64,000 nucleotides of DNA. Origin: Streptococcus suis. Its GTDB lineage: Bacteria > Bacillota > Bacilli > Lactobacillales > Streptococcaceae. The first letter of the stretch is position 1. Every line of letters starts with the position of its first letter. A program made the position numbers and the translations under genes. The notes beneath the pieces were generated by a model. It searched no databases, had not been told where the DNA came from, and worked only from the letters and a program-made list of their open reading frames with translations. Below, piece after piece: positions 25,797-34,241 of the stretch. The stretch is taken from positions 62,001 through 126,000 of the forward strand of contig NZ_JAMWEM010000001.1 in assembly GCF_024509525.1 (NCBI RefSeq), read 5' to 3'.

Positions 25797-25907
25797 TGAT
25801 TAACTCCTTTATTTATAAATTGAAAATTACAAAATAATTTCTGTAAAAATACAAAATTAGTATATAATAGTCCTAAACAGAAAAAAAGAAGTTACTTTGA
25901 GGTACCT

Positions 25908-26228
25908 ATGACAGAAAAGCATCCCTTACGAGAATTGGCTCAACCGCTTCTTGGCAAATGGGCAGTCGCCATTATCCTTTCTTTAGCAGAAGGAGAAAAA
26001 CATTTTGCCCTTTTGGAGAGAGACATTGGACAGGTATCCCGAAAAGTTCTCGCTCAAAATCTCAAGGCGCTCATCGAGATAAACTTGGTTGAAAAAATCG
26101 GACAATCCTCCCAGGGATACAAGGTCTTCTACCGCTTAACCCCTCTAGGTAAAGAATTTCTCCCTCTGCTCCTTCAGATTAAGCAGTGGATAAGAGACCA
26201 TGAAGAGGAACTGAAGCCTAAAAAATAA
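25908..26228 (+). CDS. HxlR-family transcription regulator
   Basis: 106-residue winged-helix regulator. PLLGKWAVAIILSLAEGEKHF, VSRKVLAQNLKALIEINLVEK and the wing VFYRLTPLGKEFLPLL are diagnostic. Many relatives sense electrophiles through an N-terminal Cys, but this protein has no Cys, so its signal is different or it responds to a ligand. It is divergent from the hydrolase gene with 111 bp between, the usual place for its operator. It ends at a strong terminator. Confidence 0.88.
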   Translation: MTEKHPLRELAQPLLGKWAVAIILSLAEGEKHFALLERDIGQVSRKVLAQNLKALIEINLVEKIGQSSQGYKVFYRLTPLGKEFLPLLLQIKQWIRDHEEELKPKK

Positions 26229-26284
26229 AAAGATTTAAGATGGAAGTATCATTTGAACAGATACTTCTCTCTTAAATCTTTTTT
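26227..26284 (+). terminator. Long terminator hairpin between the HxlR gene and the chimera
   Basis: AAAAAGATTTAAGA and GAAGTATC pair with GATACTTC and TCTTAAATCTTTTTT, giving a two-part stem with a T-run on both strands. Confidence 0.85.
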
Positions 26285-26587
26285 CTACAGTTTCACCCTT
26301 TTCAATCGCAGAGCGTTCAAGACGACTGACACTGAGCTGAGGGCCATGGCTGCACCTGCAAACATAGGATTGAGCAGAGGTCCACCAAATACATGTAACA
26401 GACCCATGGCGATTGGAATGCCAATCACATTATAAGCAAAGGTCCAGAAGAGATTTTGTTTGATGGTCCGCATGGTTGCCTGGCTAAGTTTGACAGCCTT
26501 GACCATGAGGACAAAGTCAGGAGCCGTGTCTCCCACTCGCAACTGCGGACCTACCAAGGTCACTGGTTTTCCAATAAAGGTTGTCAT
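26285..26587 (-). pseudogene. Chimera of the tpx start and the copA end
   Basis: An open frame of about 100 codons that joins two unrelated genes. Residues 1-28 match Tpx ([13 protein letters not shown]...APDFVLM), complete with its ribosome site and cre-like site. The rest matches the end of CopA ([16 protein letters not shown]...[12 protein letters not shown]), with two membrane helices. The DNA joint is near 26502-26506, where the sources share only a few bases. It lies between complete tpx and complete copA, as expected for the joint of a tandem duplication. It keeps the tpx upstream region, so it may be expressed, but a function is unlikely. Confidence 0.9.
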
Positions 26588-26670
26588 AAACATCTCCCTT
26601 ACACTTAATATATCTATTGTAAGCGTTTGTAGGCAAAAATACCAGTTTTTTGACTGGTAATTTTAGTAAG

Positions 26671-27552
26671 TTATCTATCTAAATTTGTATTCTCTAGGTC
26701 TTCCTCAAGAATTTCAATAAAACGCTTGGCTATTGGGCTCAACACCACTCCTTTTTTCCAAAGAAGCTGCAAGCTATCCCTTGACAAGTCTAAAGGACGA
26801 AAGACCAGTCCACTACCATCATAGCTTGTATCAACAATTCCATCCAAACAAAGAGCAATCCCAACCCCTGCTTTCACCAATAAAGAGGCATTATAGAGGA
26901 GATTATAAGTCGCTACTATTCGATAATCGCCTAATCCAGCAAAGATAGACTTATCAACATTGCTTTGGGAGGAAACAATCAAGGGATAGGCTAGAACATC
27001 GCTCAGCACTAGCTCTTCTTTAGAAGCTAAAGGATGAAAACGTGGGACTAGAATCCCCCAACTATCTCGGTTAAGTAAAGGCAGACTGTCAAATTTTTTT
27101 GTAGAATAGCGCCCGAAGGTAATCCCAACATCTTGAATACCATCTTGCAATTGTTCTAAAATATGGTCTGCATTTCCACTTTGAATATGAACCTTGATAT
27201 TAGGGTATTGATTGGTCAAAATTGCAATTGCTTTTGCGATACAATCTAATGATTGACTCTCTGCTGCACCAATGTAAAGGTCACCAGAAATCATCTCCGT
27301 TGGGCGAAGAGTATCTTCTGTTTTTTTAACCAAACTGGTAATTTCCAATGCGCGATTATAGAGATATTGCCCTGCTTCTGTCAGCTGAATTTCTCTACTC
27401 CCACGATAAAACAAAATGGTGTCTAACTCTTGCTCCAATTCTTTTATTTGCCGTGATAGAGTCGGCTGAGTAAGATGCAAAGCCTGAGCCGCGTTCGAGA
27501 TAGAGCCTGTCTGTACAATGGCAATAAAATAGGTCAATACACGGATATCCAT
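26671..27552 (-). CDS. LysR-family transcription regulator
   Basis: 293 residues. N-terminal winged helix (LTYFIAIVQTGSISNAAQAL through TLSRQIKELEQEL) and the periplasmic-binding-like effector domain (about 90-290). ATG 27552 is spaced 6 nt from AGGAGG. It diverges from the hydrolase-acetyltransferase pair at 27677-29232, its probable target. The gap contains ATGCCT-AGA-AGGCAT at 27585-27599, a possible T-N11-A type box overlapping its own promoter. Effector unknown. Confidence 0.9.
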   Translation of the reverse strand: MDIRVLTYFIAIVQTGSISNAAQALHLTQPTLSRQIKELEQELDTILFYRGSREIQLTEAGQYLYNRALEITSLVKKTEDTLRPTEMISGDLYIGAAESQSLDCIAKAIAILTNQYPNIKVHIQSGNADHILEQLQDGIQDVGITFGRYSTKKFDSLPLLNRDSWGILVPRFHPLASKEELVLSDVLAYPLIVSSQSNVDKSIFAGLGDYRIVATYNLLYNASLLVKAGVGIALCLDGIVDTSYDGSGLVFRPLDLSRDSLQLLWKKGVVLSPIAKRFIEILEEDLENTNLDR

Positions 27553-27584
27553 CATTTACCTCCTGTCATTTACTCTATTATACC

Positions 27585-27599
27585 ATGCCTAGAAGGCAT
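27585..27599. promoter_or_regulatory. Inverted repeat in the LysR divergent gap
   Basis: ATGCCT-AGA-AGGCAT lies 3 nt upstream of the TATAAT (27577-27582, minus strand) of the LysR gene. Its size and place fit a LysR binding site. Confidence 0.4.
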
Positions 27600-27676
27600 A
27601 TATGTCATATAAAATAGGTATTTGTAATATCTTTGTTTCCCTGATATGATAAGAATCAAGAAGAGGAGGAAGAAAC

Positions 27677-28648
27677 ATGAAATCAATAAAAATGACAGAA
27701 GAATGGGATAAAACATTTCCAAAGAGTGACAAGGTTGAACACCAAAAAGTAACCTTTCAAAATCATTTTGGTATCACCTTAGTGGCAGATCAGTACAAAC
27801 CAAAACAGATTCAAGAGAAATTACCCGCCATTGCTGTTGCAGGTCCATTTGGAGCAGTTAAAGAACAAGCGTCCGGTCTCTATGCTCAAGAAATGGCGGA
27901 ACGCGGCTTTTTAACCATTGCTTTCGACCCATCTTATACAGGAGAGTCCGGTGGTAGCCCACGCTACATGAACTCACCTGACATCAATACAGAAGATTTT
28001 CAAGCAGCAATCGACTATCTATCTACCTTAGATGAGGTTGATACGGAAAACATTGCTATTATCGGAATCTGTGGTTGGGGAGGAATTGCCCTAAATGTCG
28101 CAGCCCTTGACCCTCGTGTCAAGGTGACCGTAGCATCCACTCTCTATGATTTGTCTCGCGTTACTAGAAAGGGTTATTTTGATGAATCCGATACAGAGGA
28201 GTCTCGCTATCAGATGCGTTTAGCACTTGCCAAACAACGGACTGAGGATTTCAAAAATCACAACTATCAACTTGCAGGGGGCGTGATTGACCCGCTACCA
28301 GATGATGCGCCACAATTTGTCAAAGATTATTATGCCTACTATAAAGAACCACGAGGCTACCATGAACGTAGCCTCAATTCAAATCAAGGATGGGCCATCC
28401 AAGCAGGTACAAGCCTCTTAAACACTCATCTACTAGATAGCATTGGAGAAACTAGAAATGCAGTCCTTGTTGTTCATGGTGACAAGGCGCATTCCTACTA
28501 TATGGGCAAAGATGCTTTTGAACAATTGACAGGTGGCAACAAGCAGATGATAACAGTCGAAGGTGCAAGCCACACAGACCTCTATGATCAAATGGAAATT
28601 ATTCCATTCGAGGAAATCGAGGCATTTATCCGCCAACACTTTGCATAA
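27677..28648 (+). CDS. Alpha/beta hydrolase with a Cys in the nucleophile position
   Basis: 323-residue cytoplasmic enzyme of the YcjY/dienelactone-hydrolase-like group. FDPSYTGESGGSPR and DYLSTLDEVDTENI are typical. The nucleophile elbow is GICGWGG, with Cys where most relatives have Ser; acid in HGDKAHS and His in GASHTDLYD. Cys is the normal nucleophile in dienelactone hydrolases, so it may be active. ATG follows AGGAGGAAG. The acetyltransferase gene follows after 17 nt, and both are divergent from the LysR regulator. Substrate unknown. Confidence 0.82.
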   Translation: MKSIKMTEEWDKTFPKSDKVEHQKVTFQNHFGITLVADQYKPKQIQEKLPAIAVAGPFGAVKEQASGLYAQEMAERGFLTIAFDPSYTGESGGSPRYMNSPDINTEDFQAAIDYLSTLDEVDTENIAIIGICGWGGIALNVAALDPRVKVTVASTLYDLSRVTRKGYFDESDTEESRYQMRLALAKQRTEDFKNHNYQLAGGVIDPLPDDAPQFVKDYYAYYKEPRGYHERSLNSNQGWAIQAGTSLLNTHLLDSIGETRNAVLVVHGDKAHSYYMGKDAFEQLTGGNKQMITVEGASHTDLYDQMEIIPFEEIEAFIRQHFA

Positions 28649-28665
28649 GGAAAGGAAAAGTTGCT

Positions 28666-29232
28666 ATGATTGAAGCAGTTTTTAAGGAGTTTATTGATAG
28701 AGATCGCTTGGTGCCAGAAAAAGCTGGCCTACGCCAGCTCATATCCGATATTCAAAGAGAGAACCAGCCTCTTGTTCAAGAATTGAATACTTCCATTCAA
28801 ACCGTTGACAGCACACGAAAACTCGTTGAAAAGCTGACATTGGAAACGATTGACGAATCCGTGATTATCAATACACCATTCCAAACAGACTTTGGCCGTC
28901 ACATTCATTTCGGAAAAGACATTTATATCAATAAGGACGTTTTTATGGTGGACTTGGGTGGGATTTTTATCGAAGATAAAGTACTAATTGGTCCCCGTGC
29001 TAAACTGATTTCCGTCAACCATCCCTTGAAAGCGGAGGATCGTCACAAGCTTGAACTCAAGTCTGTCCGCATCCAAGAAAATGCCTGGATAGGTGCAGAT
29101 GCGACGATTTTACCTGGAGTGACAATTGGTAAGAATGCGGTGGTGGCTGCTGGTGCGATTGTCACAAAAGACGTACCTGACAACACACTCGTAGCAGGCG
29201 CTCCAGCAAAGATTATTAAAACATTAGCCTAA
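28666..29232 (+). CDS. Left-handed beta-helix acetyltransferase (maltose acetyltransferase-like)
   Basis: 188 residues. An N-terminal helical part is followed by hexapeptide repeats (about 60-185) such as NAWIGADATILPGVTIGKNAVVAAGAIV, ending GAPAKIIKTL, the hallmark of Maa/NodL-type enzymes. The His in the SVNHPLK loop is the likely catalytic base. It would use acetyl-CoA to O-acetylate a sugar or small alcohol. It is in an operon with the hydrolase upstream and followed by a terminator. Confidence 0.88.
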   Translation: MIEAVFKEFIDRDRLVPEKAGLRQLISDIQRENQPLVQELNTSIQTVDSTRKLVEKLTLETIDESVIINTPFQTDFGRHIHFGKDIYINKDVFMVDLGGIFIEDKVLIGPRAKLISVNHPLKAEDRHKLELKSVRIQENAWIGADATILPGVTIGKNAVVAAGAIVTKDVPDNTLVAGAPAKIIKTLA

Positions 29233-29233
29233 G

Positions 29234-29287
29234 AAAAAATCCCTATAGACTGATAAGAGGTAGCCTCTCCAGTCTGTAGGGATTTTT
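29234..29287 (+). terminator. Terminator after the acetyltransferase gene
   Basis: AAAAATCCCTATAGACTG pairs with CAGTCTGTAGGGATTTTT. The long stem with T-runs on both strands also serves convergent copA. Confidence 0.85.
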
Positions 29288-29309
29288 AGCAATGATATCT
29301 GTCAGAAAA

Positions 29310-31766
29310 CTAATTGTCTATTTTCACCCTTTTCAATCGCAGAGCGTTCAAGACGACTGACACTGAGCTGAGGGCCATGGCTGCACCTGCAAACATAGGA
29401 TTGAGCAGAGGTCCACCAAATACATGTAATAGCCCCATGGCGATTGGAATACCAATCACATTGTAAGCAAAGGCCCAGAAGAGATTTTGTTTGATGGTCC
29501 GCATGGTTGCCTGGCTGAGTTTGACAGCCTTGACCACATCCAAAATATCACTATGCATAAGGACAATGTCGGCAGACTCAATGGCAATATCAGTCCCTGA
29601 ACCAATGGCTAGACCCACATGGGCTTGAGCTAGAGCTGGGGCATCGTTGATGCCATCCCCCACCATAGCGACTGTCTTGCCCTGTTCTTGTAAGAACTTG
29701 ACTTGGTTGGCCTTGTCATCTGGCATGACCTGACTGACCACCTGCTCAATGCCGACTTCCTTGGCAATGGCCTGGGCAGTTTTCTCATTATCTCCTGTCA
29801 GCATGACAACTTCTAGTCCCATGGTTTGCAGAACCTGGACAGCCTGACGGCTGGTCTCTTTTACTTTATCAGCAATGGCAATGACTGCTAGTAATTCTTG
29901 CTGGCTAGCTAGAAAAACAGGCGTCTTAGCTTGATGGGCAAATGTTTCCGCAACTGCACATCCTTTGGAAACATCAATTCCCTGTTCCCGTATCAACCGT
30001 TCATTTCCCAGATAGATGGTCTGCTCTGCTATTGCCACCGAAAGACCACGACCAGAAAGTGCCTGAAAATCGCTGGCAGGCAACAAATCAATCTTTTCTG
30101 TCTGAGCAGCTTGCAGGAGGGCCTGAGCCAATGGATGCTCGGAAAATTGCTCGCTACTTGCTGCCAGCTGGAGAACCTGCTCACGATTTTTAGTAGACAA
30201 AAGGTGGATGTCTGTCACTTGTGGCTTGCCCTCAGTAATGGTCCCAGTCTTGTCGAAGACGATAGTGTTCACACCTTGTAGGGTTTCAATAGCTTGACCA
30301 GACTTGAACAAAAGACCATTTTCCGCCCCTTTTCCAGTCCCAACCATGATAGCCGTAGGGGTTGCCAGACCCAGAGCACAAGGGCAGGCGATGACCAAGA
30401 CGGCGATGATGATGCTTAATGAAAAAATCCATGATTCTTGACCCAAGAAGTACCAGGCCAGACCGGACAAGAGAGCCAAACCCATGACAACTGGAACAAA
30501 GACGGCAGATACTTGGTCAGCCAATTTGGCAATGGAAGCCTTAGACCCTTGAGCCTCTTCCACCAAGCGAATAATCTGAGCTAGAGTCGTATCACGACCA
30601 ACCTTGGTAGCCTGCATGGTAATGGCGCCTTGCTGGTTAAGGGTACCGCCAAAAACATTATCGCCTTGAGCTTTCTTCACCGGTAGGCTCTCACCCGTCA
30701 GCATAGACTCATCCACACGTGTCTGGCCTTCGAGAACCTGACCATCAACAGGAATCTGCTGACCTGGACGAACAATGACCTGGTCACCGACCACCACTTC
30801 TTCAATCGGCACTTGTATTTCCTGACCATTTCGCAAGACCTGAGCCGTCTTAGGAGCCAGATCCATCAATTTCTTAATCGCCTCAGAAGTCTGACCTTTG
30901 GCTCTAGCTTCAAAATATTTTCCTAGGGTAATCAAGGTCAAGATAACGGCGGCTGATTCAAAATACAGTTCTGGATGGTGACCGTGCATGGCCACTTCTT
31001 TCCCCATCAGAAGAAACGCAATCATCAAAAGACCTTGAACCAAGGCTGCCCCTGTCCCAACAGCAATCAAGGAATCCATATTTGGATGGCCTTGCAAGAG
31101 AGTTTTAAAGCCTTTTTGGAAAAAACTGCGTCCGATATAGAGGACAGGGATGAGCAAGATGACTTGGCCGACCGCATAGACTAGCGGTTGGTGGAGCAAA
31201 GCTGGTAATGGAAGCCCTCCCCATGGCAACATAGGACCCATGGCAATATAGAGTAAGGGAATAGTAAAGACTGCTGACCAGACAAATCGTTTCCATAGAC
31301 TGTCTTCCTTGCTTGGTCCCTTATCCACCGTCTCTTCCACTTCTTCTGGTCGAATCAGCTGATAACCTGCCTGCTCAACTGCTCTTTCAAGACTGGCTGG
31401 ATTTTGCCTATCACGGCTATAACGAATAGTTGCCTTTTCTGTTGCCAGATTGACACTGACTTCTTCTACACCCTCTAGTTTGCACAGAGCTTTTTCAACC
31501 GTCAGAGCACAGGAAGCACAGGTCATGCCTGAAATATCATAAGACTCGGTCACCAAGTTATCGACTAACTGATAACCCGCCTTTTCAACTGCCTGACGAA
31601 TATCTTCTAGTTCCAAAAGCTTTTCATCATAGCTAACACTCATTTTTTCAGTCGCTAGGTTGACACTAGCTTCTTCCATTCCTGCTAATTTACCAACAGC
31701 CTTTTCAACTGTCAGAGCACAGGAAGCACAGGTCATACCTTGAATGGGATAGCTTGCTTGTTTCAT
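29310..31766 (-). CDS. copA: Copper-exporting P1B-type ATPase
   Basis: Pumps Cu(I) out of the cytosol. 818 residues: two heavy-metal-binding domains (GMTCASC at about 9-15 and 78-84), eight membrane helices, the ion-site CPC in VIACPCALG, phosphorylation motif DKTGT, the SEHP loop, and the C-terminal YN plus [14 protein letters not shown] follows AAAAGGAG. Two CopY operators overlap the promoter. The usual partners copY and copZ are not adjacent, so the repressor must act from elsewhere. The last 75 codons are duplicated in the chimera at 26285-26587. Confidence 0.96.
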   Translation of the reverse strand: MKQASYPIQGMTCASCALTVEKAVGKLAGMEEASVNLATEKMSVSYDEKLLELEDIRQAVEKAGYQLVDNLVTESYDISGMTCASCALTVEKALCKLEGVEEVSVNLATEKATIRYSRDRQNPASLERAVEQAGYQLIRPEEVEETVDKGPSKEDSLWKRFVWSAVFTIPLLYIAMGPMLPWGGLPLPALLHQPLVYAVGQVILLIPVLYIGRSFFQKGFKTLLQGHPNMDSLIAVGTGAALVQGLLMIAFLLMGKEVAMHGHHPELYFESAAVILTLITLGKYFEARAKGQTSEAIKKLMDLAPKTAQVLRNGQEIQVPIEEVVVGDQVIVRPGQQIPVDGQVLEGQTRVDESMLTGESLPVKKAQGDNVFGGTLNQQGAITMQATKVGRDTTLAQIIRLVEEAQGSKASIAKLADQVSAVFVPVVMGLALLSGLAWYFLGQESWIFSLSIIIAVLVIACPCALGLATPTAIMVGTGKGAENGLLFKSGQAIETLQGVNTIVFDKTGTITEGKPQVTDIHLLSTKNREQVLQLAASSEQFSEHPLAQALLQAAQTEKIDLLPASDFQALSGRGLSVAIAEQTIYLGNERLIREQGIDVSKGCAVAETFAHQAKTPVFLASQQELLAVIAIADKVKETSRQAVQVLQTMGLEVVMLTGDNEKTAQAIAKEVGIEQVVSQVMPDDKANQVKFLQEQGKTVAMVGDGINDAPALAQAHVGLAIGSGTDIAIESADIVLMHSDILDVVKAVKLSQATMRTIKQNLFWAFAYNVIGIPIAMGLLHVFGGPLLNPMFAGAAMALSSVSVVLNALRLKRVKIDN

Positions 31767-31785
31767 AGGTTACTCCTTTTCCGAC

Positions 31786-31829
31786 TACATTTGTAATCAC
31801 ATTATACAAAAAACGACTACATTTGTAAA
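31786..31829 (-). promoter_or_regulatory. copA promoter with two cop boxes
   Basis: TACATTTGTA, an exact match to the CopY box TACANNTGTA, occurs at 31786-31795 and 31818-31827. Between and over them lie TATAAT (31801-31806) and TTTACA (31824-31829) on the minus strand with 17-bp spacing, so bound CopY would block polymerase. Confidence 0.88.
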
Positions 31830-31860
31830 CATAATAAAATTGAAAAAGAGAGGTTGCCCT

Positions 31861-32718
31861 CTACTTCTTCCTTGCCAACATGGTCGCAAACCGCATTTTG
31901 AGGAAATTGCCCTGTTCATCCCGCTTATGGAGTTGACCAAAATCTTCATTGTACTTGACCAATTCCCAGTCACGATAGTATTCCTTCAACTCACCTTCGC
32001 CGAAGGTAAAGGGGAAATTCATCGGACAAGGTGCATCGTCCGTATCCATAGCCGCCACAATCAAGTTATAACCACCCGGTCGTGTCTGCTCTTGCATATT
32101 ACGAATAATGGCTGGCACTCTATCCCGCTCCAAAAACATAAAGACCACGGTTGAGATAATCCAGTCGTAATCCTGCTCCAGACTAGCTGAGTTGATGTCA
32201 TATGTCCCAGCTTGCAGATCCAAATCCTCTACTTCCTTAACCTGCAAGAGCGTCTGAATGCTCGGCACGTGCTTATCAACTGCCGTCACTTTAAAACCCT
32301 GCTGTGCTAAATAAAGACTGTTCCTACCATGACCACAGCCCAGGTCCAAGACCTTACATGGTTCGATGATCTTCAATGCCTCCAAGACTTCCGAATGCGT
32401 CCGCGTGTAGTCATATTTTTTAGCGAAATAATCCTCCGGCTGACAGAAAAATTCCAAGAAAAACTCCGTATCCTCTGTCAACAAGGTCACTCGATGCCAA
32501 GCCTGCGGTTCCACAAAAGGAACATCATCTGTCGGACCATAGACAAATTCTCCCAAAATCTCATTGTCATCAGAAATCGGCTCAAATTTGAGCTGACCTT
32601 TCAAGACTTTGATTTTGGCCCAAGTACCTACCTTGGTATTATGCTTTGTCAAAAAATGCTGGGGAACCGTATCCTGATTCCAAATGGGCATACGCTTGTA
32701 AGGAACTAAAACTGTCAT
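31861..32718 (-). CDS. tehB: TehB-type SAM-dependent methyltransferase with a cupin-like N-terminus
   Basis: 285 residues. An N-terminal DUF1971 domain (about 1-95) is fused to a class I methyltransferase with VLDLGCGHGRNSLYLAQQG as motif I and IVAAMDTDD later. In Escherichia coli TehB methylates tellurite; long forms with this extra domain are normal in streptococci. ATG 32718 follows GGAGAAGTA. A single gene reading towards copA with about 90 nt between. Confidence 0.9.
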   Translation of the reverse strand: MTVLVPYKRMPIWNQDTVPQHFLTKHNTKVGTWAKIKVLKGQLKFEPISDDNEILGEFVYGPTDDVPFVEPQAWHRVTLLTEDTEFFLEFFCQPEDYFAKKYDYTRTHSEVLEALKIIEPCKVLDLGCGHGRNSLYLAQQGFKVTAVDKHVPSIQTLLQVKEVEDLDLQAGTYDINSASLEQDYDWIISTVVFMFLERDRVPAIIRNMQEQTRPGGYNLIVAAMDTDDAPCPMNFPFTFGEGELKEYYRDWELVKYNEDFGQLHKRDEQGNFLKMRFATMLARKK

Positions 32719-32789
32719 TACTTCTCCTTTTTGTCAATAGTAGTTCTAGTCTATCACAAAGAAAATTGGAATTCAAACTGATTTTTTAC

Positions 32790-32820
32790 TTGACTTGGAG
32801 TTGACTCCAAGGTGTATAAT
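32790..32820 (+). promoter_or_regulatory. MerR/NmlR-type promoter of the alcohol dehydrogenase gene
   Basis: TTGACT (32790-32795) and TATAAT (32815-32820) are 19 bp apart, the long spacer that MerR-family activators correct by twisting DNA. Within it lies CTTGGAGTTGACTCCAAG (32794-32811), a near-perfect palindrome like the AdhR/NmlR operators that respond to formaldehyde, methylglyoxal or nitric oxide stress. No merR-type gene is in the window. Confidence 0.85.
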
Positions 32821-32867
32821 AAGTCTTATAGTCGTTCAGTTTATCTTTTATTACGTCAACGTTTGAG

Positions 32868-33073
32868 GAAACTCCGTTTCCCTATCTCCAACTTCAAACA
32901 CTCCACTGGATTGTTTGAACTCACTTTGCCGTACTTTGTGTAAGTCACTTGCTTTCGCAAGTCTCATTTCCAACCTTGCACAGTCTGGTAGACTGCACAA
33001 GCTGTCTACAACTTTTGACACGAACCCAGTTCGTTCTATATCCAACCTCTAACTGTCCCCCAGACAGTTAGAG
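32868..33073. repeat. Hairpin array in the adh leader
   Basis: Six small hairpins in about 205 bp, including GAAAC-TCC-GTTTC, TTCAAACA with TGTTTGAA, ACTTGC-TTTC-GCAAGT, CAGTCT-GGT-AGACTG, ACGAAC-CCA-GTTCGT and an 11-bp stem CTCTAACTGTC with GACAGTTAGAG. TCCAAC precedes several of them. The array lies between the adh promoter and the gene, so it would be transcribed. Similar arrays occur at 53241-53688 and 57559-57625. Confidence 0.75.
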
Positions 33074-33116
33074 CTAGTACTAAAAGCAAACTGAAAGACT
33101 ATTTCAATCAGAAAGG

Positions 33117-33134
33117 ACATTTATTAATAAATGT
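33117..33134. promoter_or_regulatory. 18-bp perfect palindrome before adh
   Basis: ACATTTATTAATAAATGT lies 16 nt before the adh ATG and directly after AAAGG. It could be a protein site or an RNA hairpin affecting translation; no regulator can be named. Confidence 0.4.
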
Positions 33135-33149
33135 AGGTGTGTAGAAAAT

Positions 33150-34193
33150 ATGAAAGCAGCTATTTATGAAAAAGCCGGTAAGATGACCGTTGCAGAAATC
33201 GAAAAACCAAGCCTTCAAGCCAAAGATGATGTCATTATCAAGGTCGTTCGTGCCTGTGTCTGTGGGTCGGACCTTTGGGGCTACGGAGAAGACATTCACC
33301 ATGACCACGGTGACACAAACTCTGGTCATGAAGCCATCGGTATCGTTGAAGAGGTAGGCGAAGACATTACAACACTTGTTCCTGGTGACTTCGTTATCGT
33401 TCCATTTACACATGGTTGCGGACACTGTGATGCCTGTCGTGCTGGCTTTGACGGTACTTGTGACAACCATCCAGGCTACACTAACTGGGGCAACAACTAC
33501 CAGTCTCAATACATTCGTTTCCACTACGGCAACTGGGCCTTGGTCAAAATTCCTGGTCAACCAAGCGACTACTCAGAAGGCATGATTAAATCCCTTTTGA
33601 CATTAGCTGATGTTATGCCAACAGGCTACCATGCGGCTCGTGTAGCAGATGTCAAACCTGGTGACAAAGTTGTTGTCATCGGTGATGGTGCAGTGGGTCA
33701 ATGTGCCGTCATTGCTGCCAAAATGCGCGGAGCTTCTCAGATCATCATGATGAGCCGTCACGCAGACCGCCAGCAAATGGCTTTGGAATCAGGTGCTACT
33801 GCCATCGTAGCAGAACGTGGCGAGGAAGGAATTGCCAAAGTCCGTGAAATTCTTGGAGGTGGCGCTGATGCTGCCCTCGAATGTGTCGGAACAGAAGCCT
33901 CAATTGACCAAGCCCTCGGCGTGCTTCACAATGGTGGTCGAATCGGCTTTGTCGGTGTGCCACACTACAACAACCATGCCCTTGGCTCAACCTTTGCTCA
34001 AAATATCATTATCGGTGGTGGCTCTGCTTCTGTCACAACCTATGATAAGGAAATTTTGCTCGATGCTGTTCTCAAAGGTGACATCAACCCAGGTCGAGTT
34101 TTCACCCAAACTTACAACCTAGACAATATCGACCAAGCCTACAAGGATATGGCCAACCGTAAAACCATTAAAGCTATGGTAACGGTGGATTAA
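33150..34193 (+). CDS. Zinc-dependent alcohol dehydrogenase
   Basis: 347-residue medium-chain dehydrogenase. Catalytic zinc ligands appear in CVCGSDLWGYG (Cys near 37) and GHEAIG (His near 60). Structural zinc Cys cluster HGCGHCDACRAGFDGTC lies near 90-106, and the nucleotide-binding VVIGDGAVGQCAVIAA near 175-190. The NmlR-type promoter suggests a role in detoxifying aldehydes under electrophile stress, as with pneumococcal adhC or Bacillus adhA. It stands alone. ATG 33150 has only a weak site (AGGTG). Confidence 0.92.
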   Translation: MKAAIYEKAGKMTVAEIEKPSLQAKDDVIIKVVRACVCGSDLWGYGEDIHHDHGDTNSGHEAIGIVEEVGEDITTLVPGDFVIVPFTHGCGHCDACRAGFDGTCDNHPGYTNWGNNYQSQYIRFHYGNWALVKIPGQPSDYSEGMIKSLLTLADVMPTGYHAARVADVKPGDKVVVIGDGAVGQCAVIAAKMRGASQIIMMSRHADRQQMALESGATAIVAERGEEGIAKVREILGGGADAALECVGTEASIDQALGVLHNGGRIGFVGVPHYNNHALGSTFAQNIIIGGGSASVTTYDKEILLDAVLKGDINPGRVFTQTYNLDNIDQAYKDMANRKTIKAMVTVD

Positions 34194-34200
34194 GGAGCCA

Positions 34201-34239
34201 AAAAAATCAGAAGTCCACAACAAGAACTTCTGATTTTTT
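34201..34239. terminator. Bidirectional terminator between adh and thrS
   Basis: AAAAAATCAGAAGT (34201-34214) pairs with ACTTCTGATTTTTT (34226-34239), ending both convergent genes. Confidence 0.88.
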
Positions 34240-34241
34240 CT

